Origin: Marinilabiliaceae bacterium
GTDB taxonomy: Bacteria; Bacteroidota; Bacteroidia; Bacteroidales; Marinilabiliaceae
NCBI GenBank assembly: GCA_027010905.1
Contig: JALVBA010000142.1
Coordinates: forward strand, 1 to 9,665
Length of the DNA: 9,665 bases
Reading direction: 5' to 3'
The notes beneath the pieces are model-generated. The model saw only the letters and a program-made list of their open reading frames with translations, ran no database searches and was not told where the DNA came from. How positions within the stretch are numbered: position 1 is the stretch's first letter; each line of letters begins with the position of its first letter. Shown here in pieces: positions 1 through 6,096 of this stretch. The position numbers and the translations under genes were made by a program.

Positions 1-26
1 TTACTATCCGTTACTCCAATTGTTAT

Positions 27-1874
27 TTATAATAAACTATCTTTAAGAAGTAGCAATGCAATAATGAAAACTACAAAATAGAGTGCGTATGTCTGTCCGT
101 TACCGGTATTGATTCGTCTGGTGAAATCAAACAGGGCTTCCAAACCTTTTCCTATACTTTGATAGTAAGCGTCAACTGTTCTTCTCATCACGGGTTCTAC
201 AGCACGTAAAAATGGTTGCATAAAACCGATTGAGAAGGTAAGATTCTCATGCTCTTTAGGTATTTCACCTGATGAACTGATATCCTTTGTTGTTACATAT
301 CGTGTGTTTTTATATCCTTTTATTGTGAGGAAAGTCATGAAGAAAACAAATATTGCTATGATAGCATAGAATATAGGCTGCATGGCTACCTGATTACCCC
401 AATCATTAAATATTACTGACAACTCCCAAAAATGATTTTCGGTTGATGCGTATCCAATAAATTGCATCCCCTCATTAATCGGTTTGAGTATTAATCCGGG
501 AAAAACACCAAGGATAAACGATGCACCTGCCAATATAAGCATTGGTACAACCATCATTGCCGGTGCCTCTTTCACGTGGCTCCACTCTTTCTCTTCTTGA
601 CCGAGGAAGAAACCGAAAAGTATTTTGTAGCAATATAGGAATGCTGCTGTGCTGGAGAAGAATATTACTATTACTAGCAGATAGTGGTTGCTGCCCATCA
701 GAGACTCGTACAACATCCATTTGCCAATAAAACCACCAAGAGGAGGAATACCGGCGAGGGCAATTATCGACATTAGTGTGGCGAGAAAAGTCCATGGCAT
801 TTTACGAATTAATCCGGTTACTTCGGTAAGATTTGAAGTGCCTGTTTGGCGCTCAATTGCACCAACAGCCATAAACAGAGTACTTTTAAATATTCCATGC
901 ATAACAGCAAGAAATAGTCCTGCAAGCATAGCAAGGGGAGTCCCTACGGCAACGCCAACAATAATATATCCCAACTGAGCTACTGAAGAGTAGGCAAGAA
1001 GCTTTTTGGCGTCATCCTGCTTAATGGCCCAGAGTGTACCAAGTACCGAGGTTATACCCCCCATCCATGCAATAACCTCTTTTATCCAGTATCCGTTAGG
1101 TATTTGTTGAACGATGGTAACTAAAACAATCACCATTCCGTAGATTCCCATTTTTGATAGTGCACCTGAAAACAGAGCAGTATACGACATTGGGGAGTTA
1201 CTATATGCACTCGGTGCCCACACATGGAGTGGCATAAGAGCACTCTTTACAGCAAACCCAATAAGCAGAAGTATAGGGATTAACCACTGCATCTGCGGTG
1301 TGAACGATTGAAATCCTGAAATAAAGTCACCAATCAAAACACTTCCGGTTAGTGAACGAATGAATACGATAGCCATAAGCATGGCATAAGCACCAATGGC
1401 ACTAAAAAGAATATATTTAATTCCAATTTTTTGAACATCTTTACCATTAAACACAACCATGAAGTAAGACGACCATGTCATTATCTCCCAAAAGATAAAG
1501 AAGGATACCAAATCGCGGGAGAAAAGTATTCCCATCATAGCCATTGTGGTGAGAAGAAAGTTTGCAAAAAAGAAGTTGAGATTCTCCTCACCATCCATTG
1601 CCTTAGTGGAATAGATGCCTGCTAACAGTGATAAGCCCAAAACGATAAGTGCAAATATGTATGCAAAAGGATTCATACCCCAACTTAACGAAACACCTGC
1701 TACCTGAAAATTCACAACACTATCAGTAGTTACACTTGTGAAGAATAACCATGTAGGAATGGCTAATGTGGCAATGAATAGCAGGCTTCGGAGTACTCCG
1801 CTTATTTTTCCCAAAAAATAGGTGGCAATAGTTCCTGTCAGAAATATTAATAGTATGATATATATTGTTTCCAT
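27..1874 (-). CDS. NuoL/MnhD-like proton-conducting membrane subunit (second antiporter-type subunit of the Mrp operon)
   Basis: This 615-residue polytopic membrane protein belongs to the proton-translocating NADH-quinone oxidoreductase/Mrp antiporter family (Proton_antipo_M). Family hallmarks are visible: Glu120 in the FFIFWE motif of TM5, Lys200 in GFAVKSALMPLHVW (TM7), Lys231 in TM8, the segment with KKLLAYSSVAQLGY around 280-293, His316/Lys320 in MHGIFKSTLF, and Lys375 in GGFIGKW. Thus the buried charged chain used for ion transfer appears intact. A polar stretch at about 512-585 is followed by a last membrane helix at about 587-610, preceded by GNGQTYALYF, a C-terminal layout seen in NuoL/MbhH-like hydrogenase-type subunits. 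It starts with ATG at 1874, 71 bases after mnhD, and is the last gene of the operon in the window. It is longer than a normal MnhD (about 500 residues) and lacks the DUF4040 and MbhE parts of full MrpA. I infer that it supplies the second ion pathway that MrpA normally provides. Family is certain; exact subunit name is not. Confidence 0.9.
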   Translation of the reverse strand: METIYIILLIFLTGTIATYFLGKISGVLRSLLFIATLAIPTWLFFTSVTTDSVVNFQVAGVSLSWGMNPFAYIFALIVLGLSLLAGIYSTKAMDGEENLNFFFANFLLTTMAMMGILFSRDLVSFFIFWEIMTWSSYFMVVFNGKDVQKIGIKYILFSAIGAYAMLMAIVFIRSLTGSVLIGDFISGFQSFTPQMQWLIPILLLIGFAVKSALMPLHVWAPSAYSNSPMSYTALFSGALSKMGIYGMVIVLVTIVQQIPNGYWIKEVIAWMGGITSVLGTLWAIKQDDAKKLLAYSSVAQLGYIIVGVAVGTPLAMLAGLFLAVMHGIFKSTLFMAVGAIERQTGTSNLTEVTGLIRKMPWTFLATLMSIIALAGIPPLGGFIGKWMLYESLMGSNHYLLVIVIFFSSTAAFLYCYKILFGFFLGQEEKEWSHVKEAPAMMVVPMLILAGASFILGVFPGLILKPINEGMQFIGYASTENHFWELSVIFNDWGNQVAMQPIFYAIIAIFVFFMTFLTIKGYKNTRYVTTKDISSSGEIPKEHENLTFSIGFMQPFLRAVEPVMRRTVDAYYQSIGKGLEALFDFTRRINTGNGQTYALYFVVFIIALLLLKDSLL

Positions 1875-1881
1875 TTGTATT

Positions 1882-1916
1882 AGTTGAAAGTTTATAAAGT
1901 TTAAAGTTCCAAAGCT
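1882..1916. repeat. Degenerate short tandem repeat (AAAGTTT-like) in the spacer before the last operon gene
   Basis: Read on the plus strand in steps of seven, the spacer gives AGTTGAA, AGTTTAT, AAAGTTT, AAAGTTC and CAAAGCT, about five degenerate copies of an AAAGTTT-type word. It lies in the 71-base gap between mnhD and the 615-residue subunit. The match is looser than in the two heptamer arrays at 4511-4545 and 4827-4861, but length and period are alike. Function unknown. Confidence 0.5.
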
Positions 1917-1945
1917 TACCTTTTAATAGTTTATTCCTAATTTAC

Positions 1946-3436
1946 TCATTGTATCATGCCAAGTACTTTATCGATATAATCATGTGTGTTTAGCAAATCA
2001 TCAGCAGCAAGGTCTATAAAACCTGTAACCGATGAAGGATAAAAACCTATTAATAGTATTAGTGCAGCAAGAATAAACATAGCAATCATACTGTTGAAAC
2101 TCGGTTTATGGGGTTTAACAGAGACCTTTTCATCGTAGCTAAAGAAAAAGAGACGATTCAGTACCCTGAAGTAATAAACTATCTCAACAACACTAATGAT
2201 TAGTACTAATGTGATAATAAGTATCATGTTTTCATCAGCTGCGGCAGTGAGTACTGAAAGCTTACTCCAGAAACCTGAGAATGGTGGCAGACCTGAAATT
2301 GCCAAAGCACCAAGTGCAAACAACACTGATACAACCGGCATCTTCTTTGCCATTCCGGTTATCTCTTTAATATATTTATCCGTTGTGTTGAATGTAAGAT
2401 GACTGCCACTTAAGAAGAGCAGAGGTTTGATAATTGCATGGTTCAGCATTAAAAAGAGTGCTGCAAATACGCCTGCTTTAGTACCCATGCCAAAGGCTAT
2501 AAGTACAAGCCCCATCTGCCCGATACTTGAGTAGGCAAGCATTCTCTTCAGCTTCTCCTGACGCAGAGCTGATGTTTCGGCAACTATAAGAGTAATCATT
2601 CCAATGACAATCAGTATTTGCATTGGCCCCGAAATATCAAACAGAGTAAACATCATGCGCACCATTGCATAGATACCGGCCTTTACTACAATTCCGGCAA
2701 AAGCCCCACCCACAGGGCCGGGAGCTTCGGTATAAGCATCGGGTGCCCATCCGTTAAGGGGGAAAATCTCAGCCTCTACACCTATTCCTACTACGAAGAA
2801 TATCATTGCAATAACTCTGTAGTGAGGACTCATATTGTGGATATTTGCTGATATCTCAGCCATATTTAGAGTTCCCAGTTGCGAGTAGATAATTATAATC
2901 GCTATCAATAGAGCTGATGCAGAGAGAGAGCCCATGATGAGATATTTGAATGCGGCCTCAGCGGAGTTACGTCCGGTGTAGAAAGCTGTAAGGGCATAGG
3001 CTGATATTCCAACAATCTCAATAAAAACAAACTGGTTGAATATATCACCTGTTATAACTATACCTACAGAACCGGCAACCAGCAACATCAAAAAGATAAA
3101 GTACTTTTTGGCAGCTTCAAATTCTACATTACGTTTAAACCTATAACTGTAAAGCCAGATAATTAAACCAATAAAGGTCATTATAGTTGTCAGAAATCCG
3201 GTAAGCGGACTGAATACCAAATTTATTCCAAAGGGGGCACTCCATCCGGCAATAGTCTCTACAATTGTACCTGAGTTTAAGACTTCAAGGTATAAGCTTG
3301 TTGACAGAACTAACAGATAAGCCAGAACCAGACCGGGAATTATTCTTACCAATTCTTTCCATAACATGCCAAGCAGCGGAACTAAAAAGGCCGCCAATAA
3401 GGGGATGGCTATTAATAATACGGGACTTCCTACCAT
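1946..3436 (-). CDS. mnhD: Na+/H+ antiporter subunit D (MnhD/MrpD)
   Basis: This 496-residue, roughly 14-helix membrane protein is the MrpD/MbhH-type ion-translocating subunit, homologous to NuoM/NuoN of complex I. Seen in the sequence: Glu140 in FVFIEIVGISAYAL (TM5), the GWAPDAYTEAPGPV motif at 229-242 followed by Lys252 in TM8, the KRMLAYSSIGQMG segment at 297-309, His333 and Lys337 in the broken-helix region, and Lys392 in GFWSKL (TM12). At the usual TM7 lysine (GxxxKxxxFPLHxW) this protein has Glu221, and the following FPLH is FPLN, so one of the standard charged residues is changed. The start is ATG at 3436, overlapping the end of mnhC by seven bases, which indicates translational coupling. 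Expected role: exchange of external protons for internal Na+ as part of a multi-subunit complex in the inner membrane. Length is normal for the family. Confidence 0.93.
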   Translation of the reverse strand: MVGSPVLLIAIPLLAAFLVPLLGMLWKELVRIIPGLVLAYLLVLSTSLYLEVLNSGTIVETIAGWSAPFGINLVFSPLTGFLTTIMTFIGLIIWLYSYRFKRNVEFEAAKKYFIFLMLLVAGSVGIVITGDIFNQFVFIEIVGISAYALTAFYTGRNSAEAAFKYLIMGSLSASALLIAIIIIYSQLGTLNMAEISANIHNMSPHYRVIAMIFFVVGIGVEAEIFPLNGWAPDAYTEAPGPVGGAFAGIVVKAGIYAMVRMMFTLFDISGPMQILIVIGMITLIVAETSALRQEKLKRMLAYSSIGQMGLVLIAFGMGTKAGVFAALFLMLNHAIIKPLLFLSGSHLTFNTTDKYIKEITGMAKKMPVVSVLFALGALAISGLPPFSGFWSKLSVLTAAADENMILIITLVLIISVVEIVYYFRVLNRLFFFSYDEKVSVKPHKPSFNSMIAMFILAALILLIGFYPSSVTGFIDLAADDLLNTHDYIDKVLGMIQ

Positions 3437-3798
3437 TTTAAATTCTTTATTTCGTCAATTTTCAAAGTATTGTGATGTCTGTATAACCTAATAATCAGCG
3501 ACAGGGCAACTGCGGTAACACCAAATCCGATAACAATAGCTGTAAGTACCAGTGCTTGCGGAACGGGGTCTACCATGCGGCTTGCTGCTCCCTCTAATCC
3601 GGGCGAGAAGATAGGTGCTGTGCCATCCTTAATATATCCAATACCAATCAACAGCAGGTGTATCCCGCCGTCGATTATGGAGAGGCCGATAATTATTTTA
3701 ATCAATGATTTTTTTGTTAAGACGGCATACAGACCTATCAATATCAGTAGTATTGATGCTCCGTAAACTCCTAATCGAATAACTTCAATTGTTTCCAT
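3430..3798 (-). CDS. mnhC: Na+/H+ antiporter subunit C (MnhC/MrpC, NuoK-like)
   Basis: This 122-residue protein has three predicted membrane helices (about 8-26, 32-52 and 78-103), as expected for MrpC/MbhG, the homologue of complex I subunit NuoK. The diagnostic stretch is DPVPQALVLTAIVIGFGVTA at 77-96, together with GLSIIDGGIHLLLIGIG at 38-54, where Asp43 occupies the middle of the second helix. In the assembled antiporter it packs against subunit D and the MrpA C-terminal equivalents. The 61-74 loop is slightly longer than in short MrpC proteins. Start is ATG at 3798; the stop lies inside the start of mnhD, and mnhB ends only nine bases upstream, so C and D are almost certainly co-translated in one operon. 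Confidence 0.93.
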   Translation of the reverse strand: METIEVIRLGVYGASILLILIGLYAVLTKKSLIKIIIGLSIIDGGIHLLLIGIGYIKDGTAPIFSPGLEGAASRMVDPVPQALVLTAIVIGFGVTAVALSLIIRLYRHHNTLKIDEIKNLKW

Positions 3799-3807
3799 AT
3801 TTTATAT

Positions 3808-4503
3808 TTATCCTTTTTCGTGTAGGATTGTGTATATTAAACCTGTGAGTTCGGCAGCAACTTTGAAACCAACCAAGATATAGATGATTGGGATTACACC
3901 ACCACTAAACAGGTCGTTAAGAACTCCCGTTCCCATAAAGTTTTGCAGAAACGTCCCTCCGTTCATAAAGCCTAATAATCCGAATACAACAAACAGAATT
4001 CCGGCTAATGACTCAATCACCGACAAGATATTATGACTGATTGAGAAGTCGCGATAGGAAATAAGCATCAACAGAAATCCTGTTGCGATAATTGTTCCTC
4101 CCTGAAAACCACCTCCGGGAGTGAGATGACCATGAATAAATACATAGGCACCTAACAGAATTATTGCCGGAAAGATAAGTTTTGCGCCCGAACCAACAAT
4201 CGAGCTAGCAGGCAGCATAACAGTACGTTCGCCAATGTGATGCCTCTTCTTGAACAGAATACTGCCCAGAGCAGTAGCTGCCAGAAACAGAACTGTAACT
4301 TCACCAAGTGTATCGAAGCCTCTGAAATTTACAACAATGGCAGTAACGGTATTGGCTGTTTTTAGTTCCGAAACAGTTTTGTCGAGGTATACATTCTTTA
4401 CTCCGTTGCGATTTCTGTTGGATTCAAATTCCGGAGCAAGAAATGTGATTGCCAGAAAATACCCGAAAGCAGCGAGGATAAATATTACGATTGTTTTTTT
4501 CAT
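3808..4503 (-). CDS. mnhB: MbhE-MnhB fusion: Na+/H+ antiporter subunit B with the MrpA C-terminal MbhE domain at its N-terminus
   Basis: From ATG at 4503 the product has 231 residues. An in-frame TTG lies two codons further upstream at 4509, but ATG AAA AAA is the better start. Two modules are visible. Residues 1-85 hold a membrane helix, a soluble stretch, and NTVTAIVVNFRGFDTLGE with a second helix; the NFRGFDTLGE motif is the signature of the MbhE domain, normally the C-terminal end of MrpA. From about residue 90 onward lies the MnhB domain with four helices and the motif HGHLTPGGGFQGGTI (about 124-138), typical of MrpB/MbhF. The protein is therefore longer than an ordinary MnhB (about 140 residues) because of the fused module. 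It sits 55 bases after the DUF4040 gene, so the two MrpA C-terminal pieces are adjacent in their native order, split by a gene boundary. Role: structural and possibly sodium-path subunit of the antiporter. Confidence 0.9.
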   Translation of the reverse strand: MKKTIVIFILAAFGYFLAITFLAPEFESNRNRNGVKNVYLDKTVSELKTANTVTAIVVNFRGFDTLGEVTVLFLAATALGSILFKKRHHIGERTVMLPASSIVGSGAKLIFPAIILLGAYVFIHGHLTPGGGFQGGTIIATGFLLMLISYRDFSISHNILSVIESLAGILFVVFGLLGFMNGGTFLQNFMGTGVLNDLFSGGVIPIIYILVGFKVAAELTGLIYTILHEKG

Positions 4504-4510
4504 ATTCAAT

Positions 4511-4545
4511 TAGCTTGTAGCTATCAGCTGTTGGCTTTTAGCTTG
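4511..4545. repeat. Five-copy 7-bp tandem repeat (TAGCTTG type)
   Basis: In exact steps of seven the plus strand reads TAGCTTG, TAGCTAT, CAGCTGT, TGGCTTT, TAGCTTG. The core nGCTnn is kept in all five. The array fills most of the 55-base spacer between the DUF4040 gene and mnhB. It is rich in AGCT palindromes, so the transcript could fold weakly. No function is known to me. Confidence 0.75.
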
Positions 4546-4558
4546 TACATTTATTTCT

Positions 4559-4822
4559 CTATTTTTTATCTTTCTCATCTTCAAACCTTACAGTATTTCG
4601 AATTGTGATGATAAAGATTATTGTTGTTAATGCTACTCCAATAGCTGCTTCGGTAAGTGCAACATCGGGTGCCTGAAGAATCACAAAAAGTCCTGTAAGC
4701 GCCAGGCTGATTACTCCGGTTGCAATAACGGCATATAGCAGGTCACGCTGACGAACTGCATAGACAGCGGCTCCTATCAATACCAAAAGCAAAAATCCTA
4801 TAATATATACTAAATAGCTCAT
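4559..4822 (-). CDS. DUF4040/MbhD-like antiporter subunit (stand-alone MrpA C-terminal module)
   Basis: This 87-residue protein has three predicted membrane helices (about 3-22, 28-50 and 56-74) and a charged tail EDEKDKK. The signature is LQAPDVALTEAAIGVAL at 49-65, with Asp53 and Glu58 in the membrane, characteristic of the DUF4040/MbhD domain that forms part of the C-terminal region of MrpA and is related to complex I subunit NuoJ. Here it is a separate gene, as in archaeal Mbh operons, rather than fused to a NuoL-like antiporter domain. It lies between mnhG and the MbhE-MnhB fusion, with 58- and 55-base spacers, each almost filled by a heptamer array. Start is ATG at 4822. It may be annotated as 'hydrogenase subunit MbhD domain-containing protein'; no hydrogenase gene is in this window. 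Confidence 0.9.
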   Translation of the reverse strand: MSYLVYIIGFLLLVLIGAAVYAVRQRDLLYAVIATGVISLALTGLFVILQAPDVALTEAAIGVALTTIIFIITIRNTVRFEDEKDKK

Positions 4823-4826
4823 TTAG

Positions 4827-4861
4827 ATAGTTGTTAGTTGTTAATTATTAGTTGTTAGCTT
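4827..4861. repeat. Five-copy 7-bp tandem repeat (TTAGTTG type)
   Basis: In steps of seven the plus strand reads ATAGTTG, TTAGTTG, TTAATTA, TTAGTTG, TTAGCTT. It occupies the spacer between mnhG and the DUF4040 gene. It has the same unit length and copy number as the array at 4511-4545 but a different word, so it is not a copy of that array. On the transcript the unit reads CAACTAA. Confidence 0.75.
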
Positions 4862-4880
4862 TGCGTGATGATATAAATTG

Positions 4881-5267
4881 TCACTGATCATTCATCACTG
4901 TTTTCTCATCCTTCTCCTCTTTCTCAATAATCTCCCTGTAAGCATCCATATTTTTATCGCTGCTCTTAATAAATGGATATCTTTTGCGGCGATACATTGC
5001 TCTAGCCAGAGCATGTGAACTGATTGGGTTAGAGATTGCAATAAAAATAATAATGATAGACATCTTAACTATCCATGTCCAGCTATCCTCCATTTTTACA
5101 ACGCCTACACCAAGAATCAGACTCATGGCTCCCATTGTAGTAGCTTTTGTTCCGGCCTGCAGACGGTTGTATACATCAGGCATGCGAAGAATTCCCAATC
5201 CGCCAAGGAAAAGAAATGCAGCACCGATAATAATCAGGATACCTCCGATAATTTCATACAAACTCAT
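4881..5267 (-). CDS. mnhG: Na+/H+ antiporter subunit G (MnhG/MrpG)
   Basis: This 128-residue protein has three membrane helices (about 5-24, 38-56 and 58-78). The family signature is GILRMPDVYNRLQAGTKATT at 25-44, followed by NPISSHALARA at 70-81, which is the PhaG/MnhG/YufB family pattern. The C-terminus from about residue 83 is strongly charged (MYRRKR, then EKEEKDEK) and probably cytoplasmic; it is a modest extension relative to many MnhG proteins. MnhG is one of the three small subunits (E, F, G) needed for assembly of Mrp complexes. Start is ATG at 5267, sharing four bases with the TGA of mnhF (ATGA overlap), so it is translationally coupled. Confidence 0.93.
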   Translation of the reverse strand: MSLYEIIGGILIIIGAAFLFLGGLGILRMPDVYNRLQAGTKATTMGAMSLILGVGVVKMEDSWTWIVKMSIIIIFIAISNPISSHALARAMYRRKRYPFIKSSDKNMDAYREIIEKEEKDEKTVMNDQ

Positions 5268-5521
5268 AATGCACCCTCCAAATATCTGGCAATTACAATA
5301 ACGCCAATAAAGCCGAGAACACTGTAAATAAGAGCTACATCAGCATAAATAAATCTATCGAAAACAGCCGACATGATAACGAGTCCGGCTACTATAATAG
5401 TAGTCATGGTATCGAGAGCTACGGTACGGTCGCCTGCCGTAGGTCCTTTAATAAACCGTATTATGGCAAACAGCATACCTAAAGCAAGCAGTACTATTGT
5501 TATGTAAAATATATAAATCAT
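5264..5521 (-). CDS. mnhF: Na+/H+ antiporter subunit F (MnhF/MrpF)
   Basis: This 85-residue protein has three membrane helices. Its signature GPTAGDRTVALDTMTT (26-41) contains the conserved GDR and Asp37 of the MrpF/PhaF family, and a second conserved patch is DVALIYSVLGFIGV (51-64). Length is typical (about 85-95 residues). It is a small structural and possibly ion-path subunit of the inner-membrane antiporter. The ATG at 5521 shares one base with the TAA of mnhE (TAATG), and the stop overlaps the mnhG start, so E, F and G form a tightly coupled block. Confidence 0.93.
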   Translation of the reverse strand: MIYIFYITIVLLALGMLFAIIRFIKGPTAGDRTVALDTMTTIIVAGLVIMSAVFDRFIYADVALIYSVLGFIGVIVIARYLEGAL

Positions 5522-6036
5522 TATACAAATATTTTAAGTAATATTTTTTCAAATGTTTCAGCAATCTCAGCAAATGCTTTTTCAGGGTTGGTTGTTTTTA
5601 CATCAATCCAATGAACATAAAATGTGTCATCAATGATGTCGATAGACAGTGTTCCCGGAGTAAGTGTAATACTATTGGCCAAAACCATTTTGGCATAGTC
5701 GGTTGGTAGTTTAGATTTGAATTTTACAATACCCGGATTAATAGGGAGCGATGGTGTTAATACCCTTCGTGCCACATCAAAGTTTGATTTTATTAGTTCA
5801 CGAGTGAAAATCAGCAGATAATATACCATGTAGAATATTCGTTTGGGAGCCAGAATGCTGAGTGTACAACAGGTAAATAATGGAATGGTAAAGAACGAGA
5901 CAACCACTGTTACAAATAGCCCAGTTAAGATTTCCTGAGTAGCAAATGATGTGGTGAATGCAATCCACACAATCATTAAGAAGAACCAGTTAACAGTAAA
6001 TCGGGATATTTTTTCGCTTATAGTAAGGCTTTTCAT
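5521..6036 (-). CDS. mnhE: Na+/H+ antiporter subunit E (MnhE/MrpE)
   Basis: From ATG at 6036 the product has 171 residues, normal for MnhE (about 155-170). An open frame extends to a TTG at 6093, but those extra 19 codons lie over a C/G-rich inverted repeat and are not MnhE-like, so I reject that start. Two hydrophobic regions cover about 12-55, with a further helix at 58-73; the soluble C-terminal domain carries the signature NSITLTPGTLSIDI at 111-124 followed by YVHWID, diagnostic of MrpE/MbhA. A cysteine pair occurs at 46-47. It is the first antiporter gene of the operon, followed without gap by mnhF and preceded by the dihydroorotate dehydrogenase-like gene after a 60-base spacer. Confidence 0.92.
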   Translation of the reverse strand: MKSLTISEKISRFTVNWFFLMIVWIAFTTSFATQEILTGLFVTVVVSFFTIPLFTCCTLSILAPKRIFYMVYYLLIFTRELIKSNFDVARRVLTPSLPINPGIVKFKSKLPTDYAKMVLANSITLTPGTLSIDIIDDTFYVHWIDVKTTNPEKAFAEIAETFEKILLKIFV

Positions 6037-6056
6037 TTTATACTTTTTTAAGAACC

Positions 6057-6083
6057 CCCTCCGGCTATAACCAAAGGGGAGGG
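6057..6083. repeat. C/G-rich inverted repeat in the spacer upstream of mnhE
   Basis: CCCTCC at 6057-6062 pairs with GGAGGG at 6078-6083 around a 15-base loop, inside a run of C and G that stands out from AT-rich flanks. There is no T tract after it in the direction of transcription, so it does not look like a strong terminator. It could weaken transcription or translation between the two genes, or be a leftover of an interspersed Bacteroidota repeat. Confidence 0.5.
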
Positions 6084-6096
6084 AACTTTTCAATCA

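Noticed and set aside
1..26. Start of a further operon gene left of the 615-residue subunit
   Set aside because: Too short to tell; on the minus strand there is GGAG but no start codon before the window ends.
688..978. Plus-strand open frame of 96 codons antisense to the 615-residue membrane subunit
   Set aside because: It mirrors a well-supported membrane protein gene, has no recognisable domain and is a typical antisense shadow.
4250..4513. Plus-strand open frame opposite the start of mnhB
   Set aside because: Antisense to the conserved MbhE segment; composition explained by the mnhB codons.
4511..4861. CRISPR-like repeats
   Set aside because: Units are only 7 bases with no spacers; these are tandem heptamers, not a CRISPR array.
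4984..5301. Plus-strand open frame of 105 codons opposite mnhG
   Set aside because: It is antisense to a clear mnhG with full family motifs and overlaps the mnhF end; no independent support.
6037..6093. N-terminal extension of MnhE from a TTG start
   Set aside because: The codons cover a C/G-rich inverted repeat and are not MnhE-like; ATG at 6036 gives a normal length.
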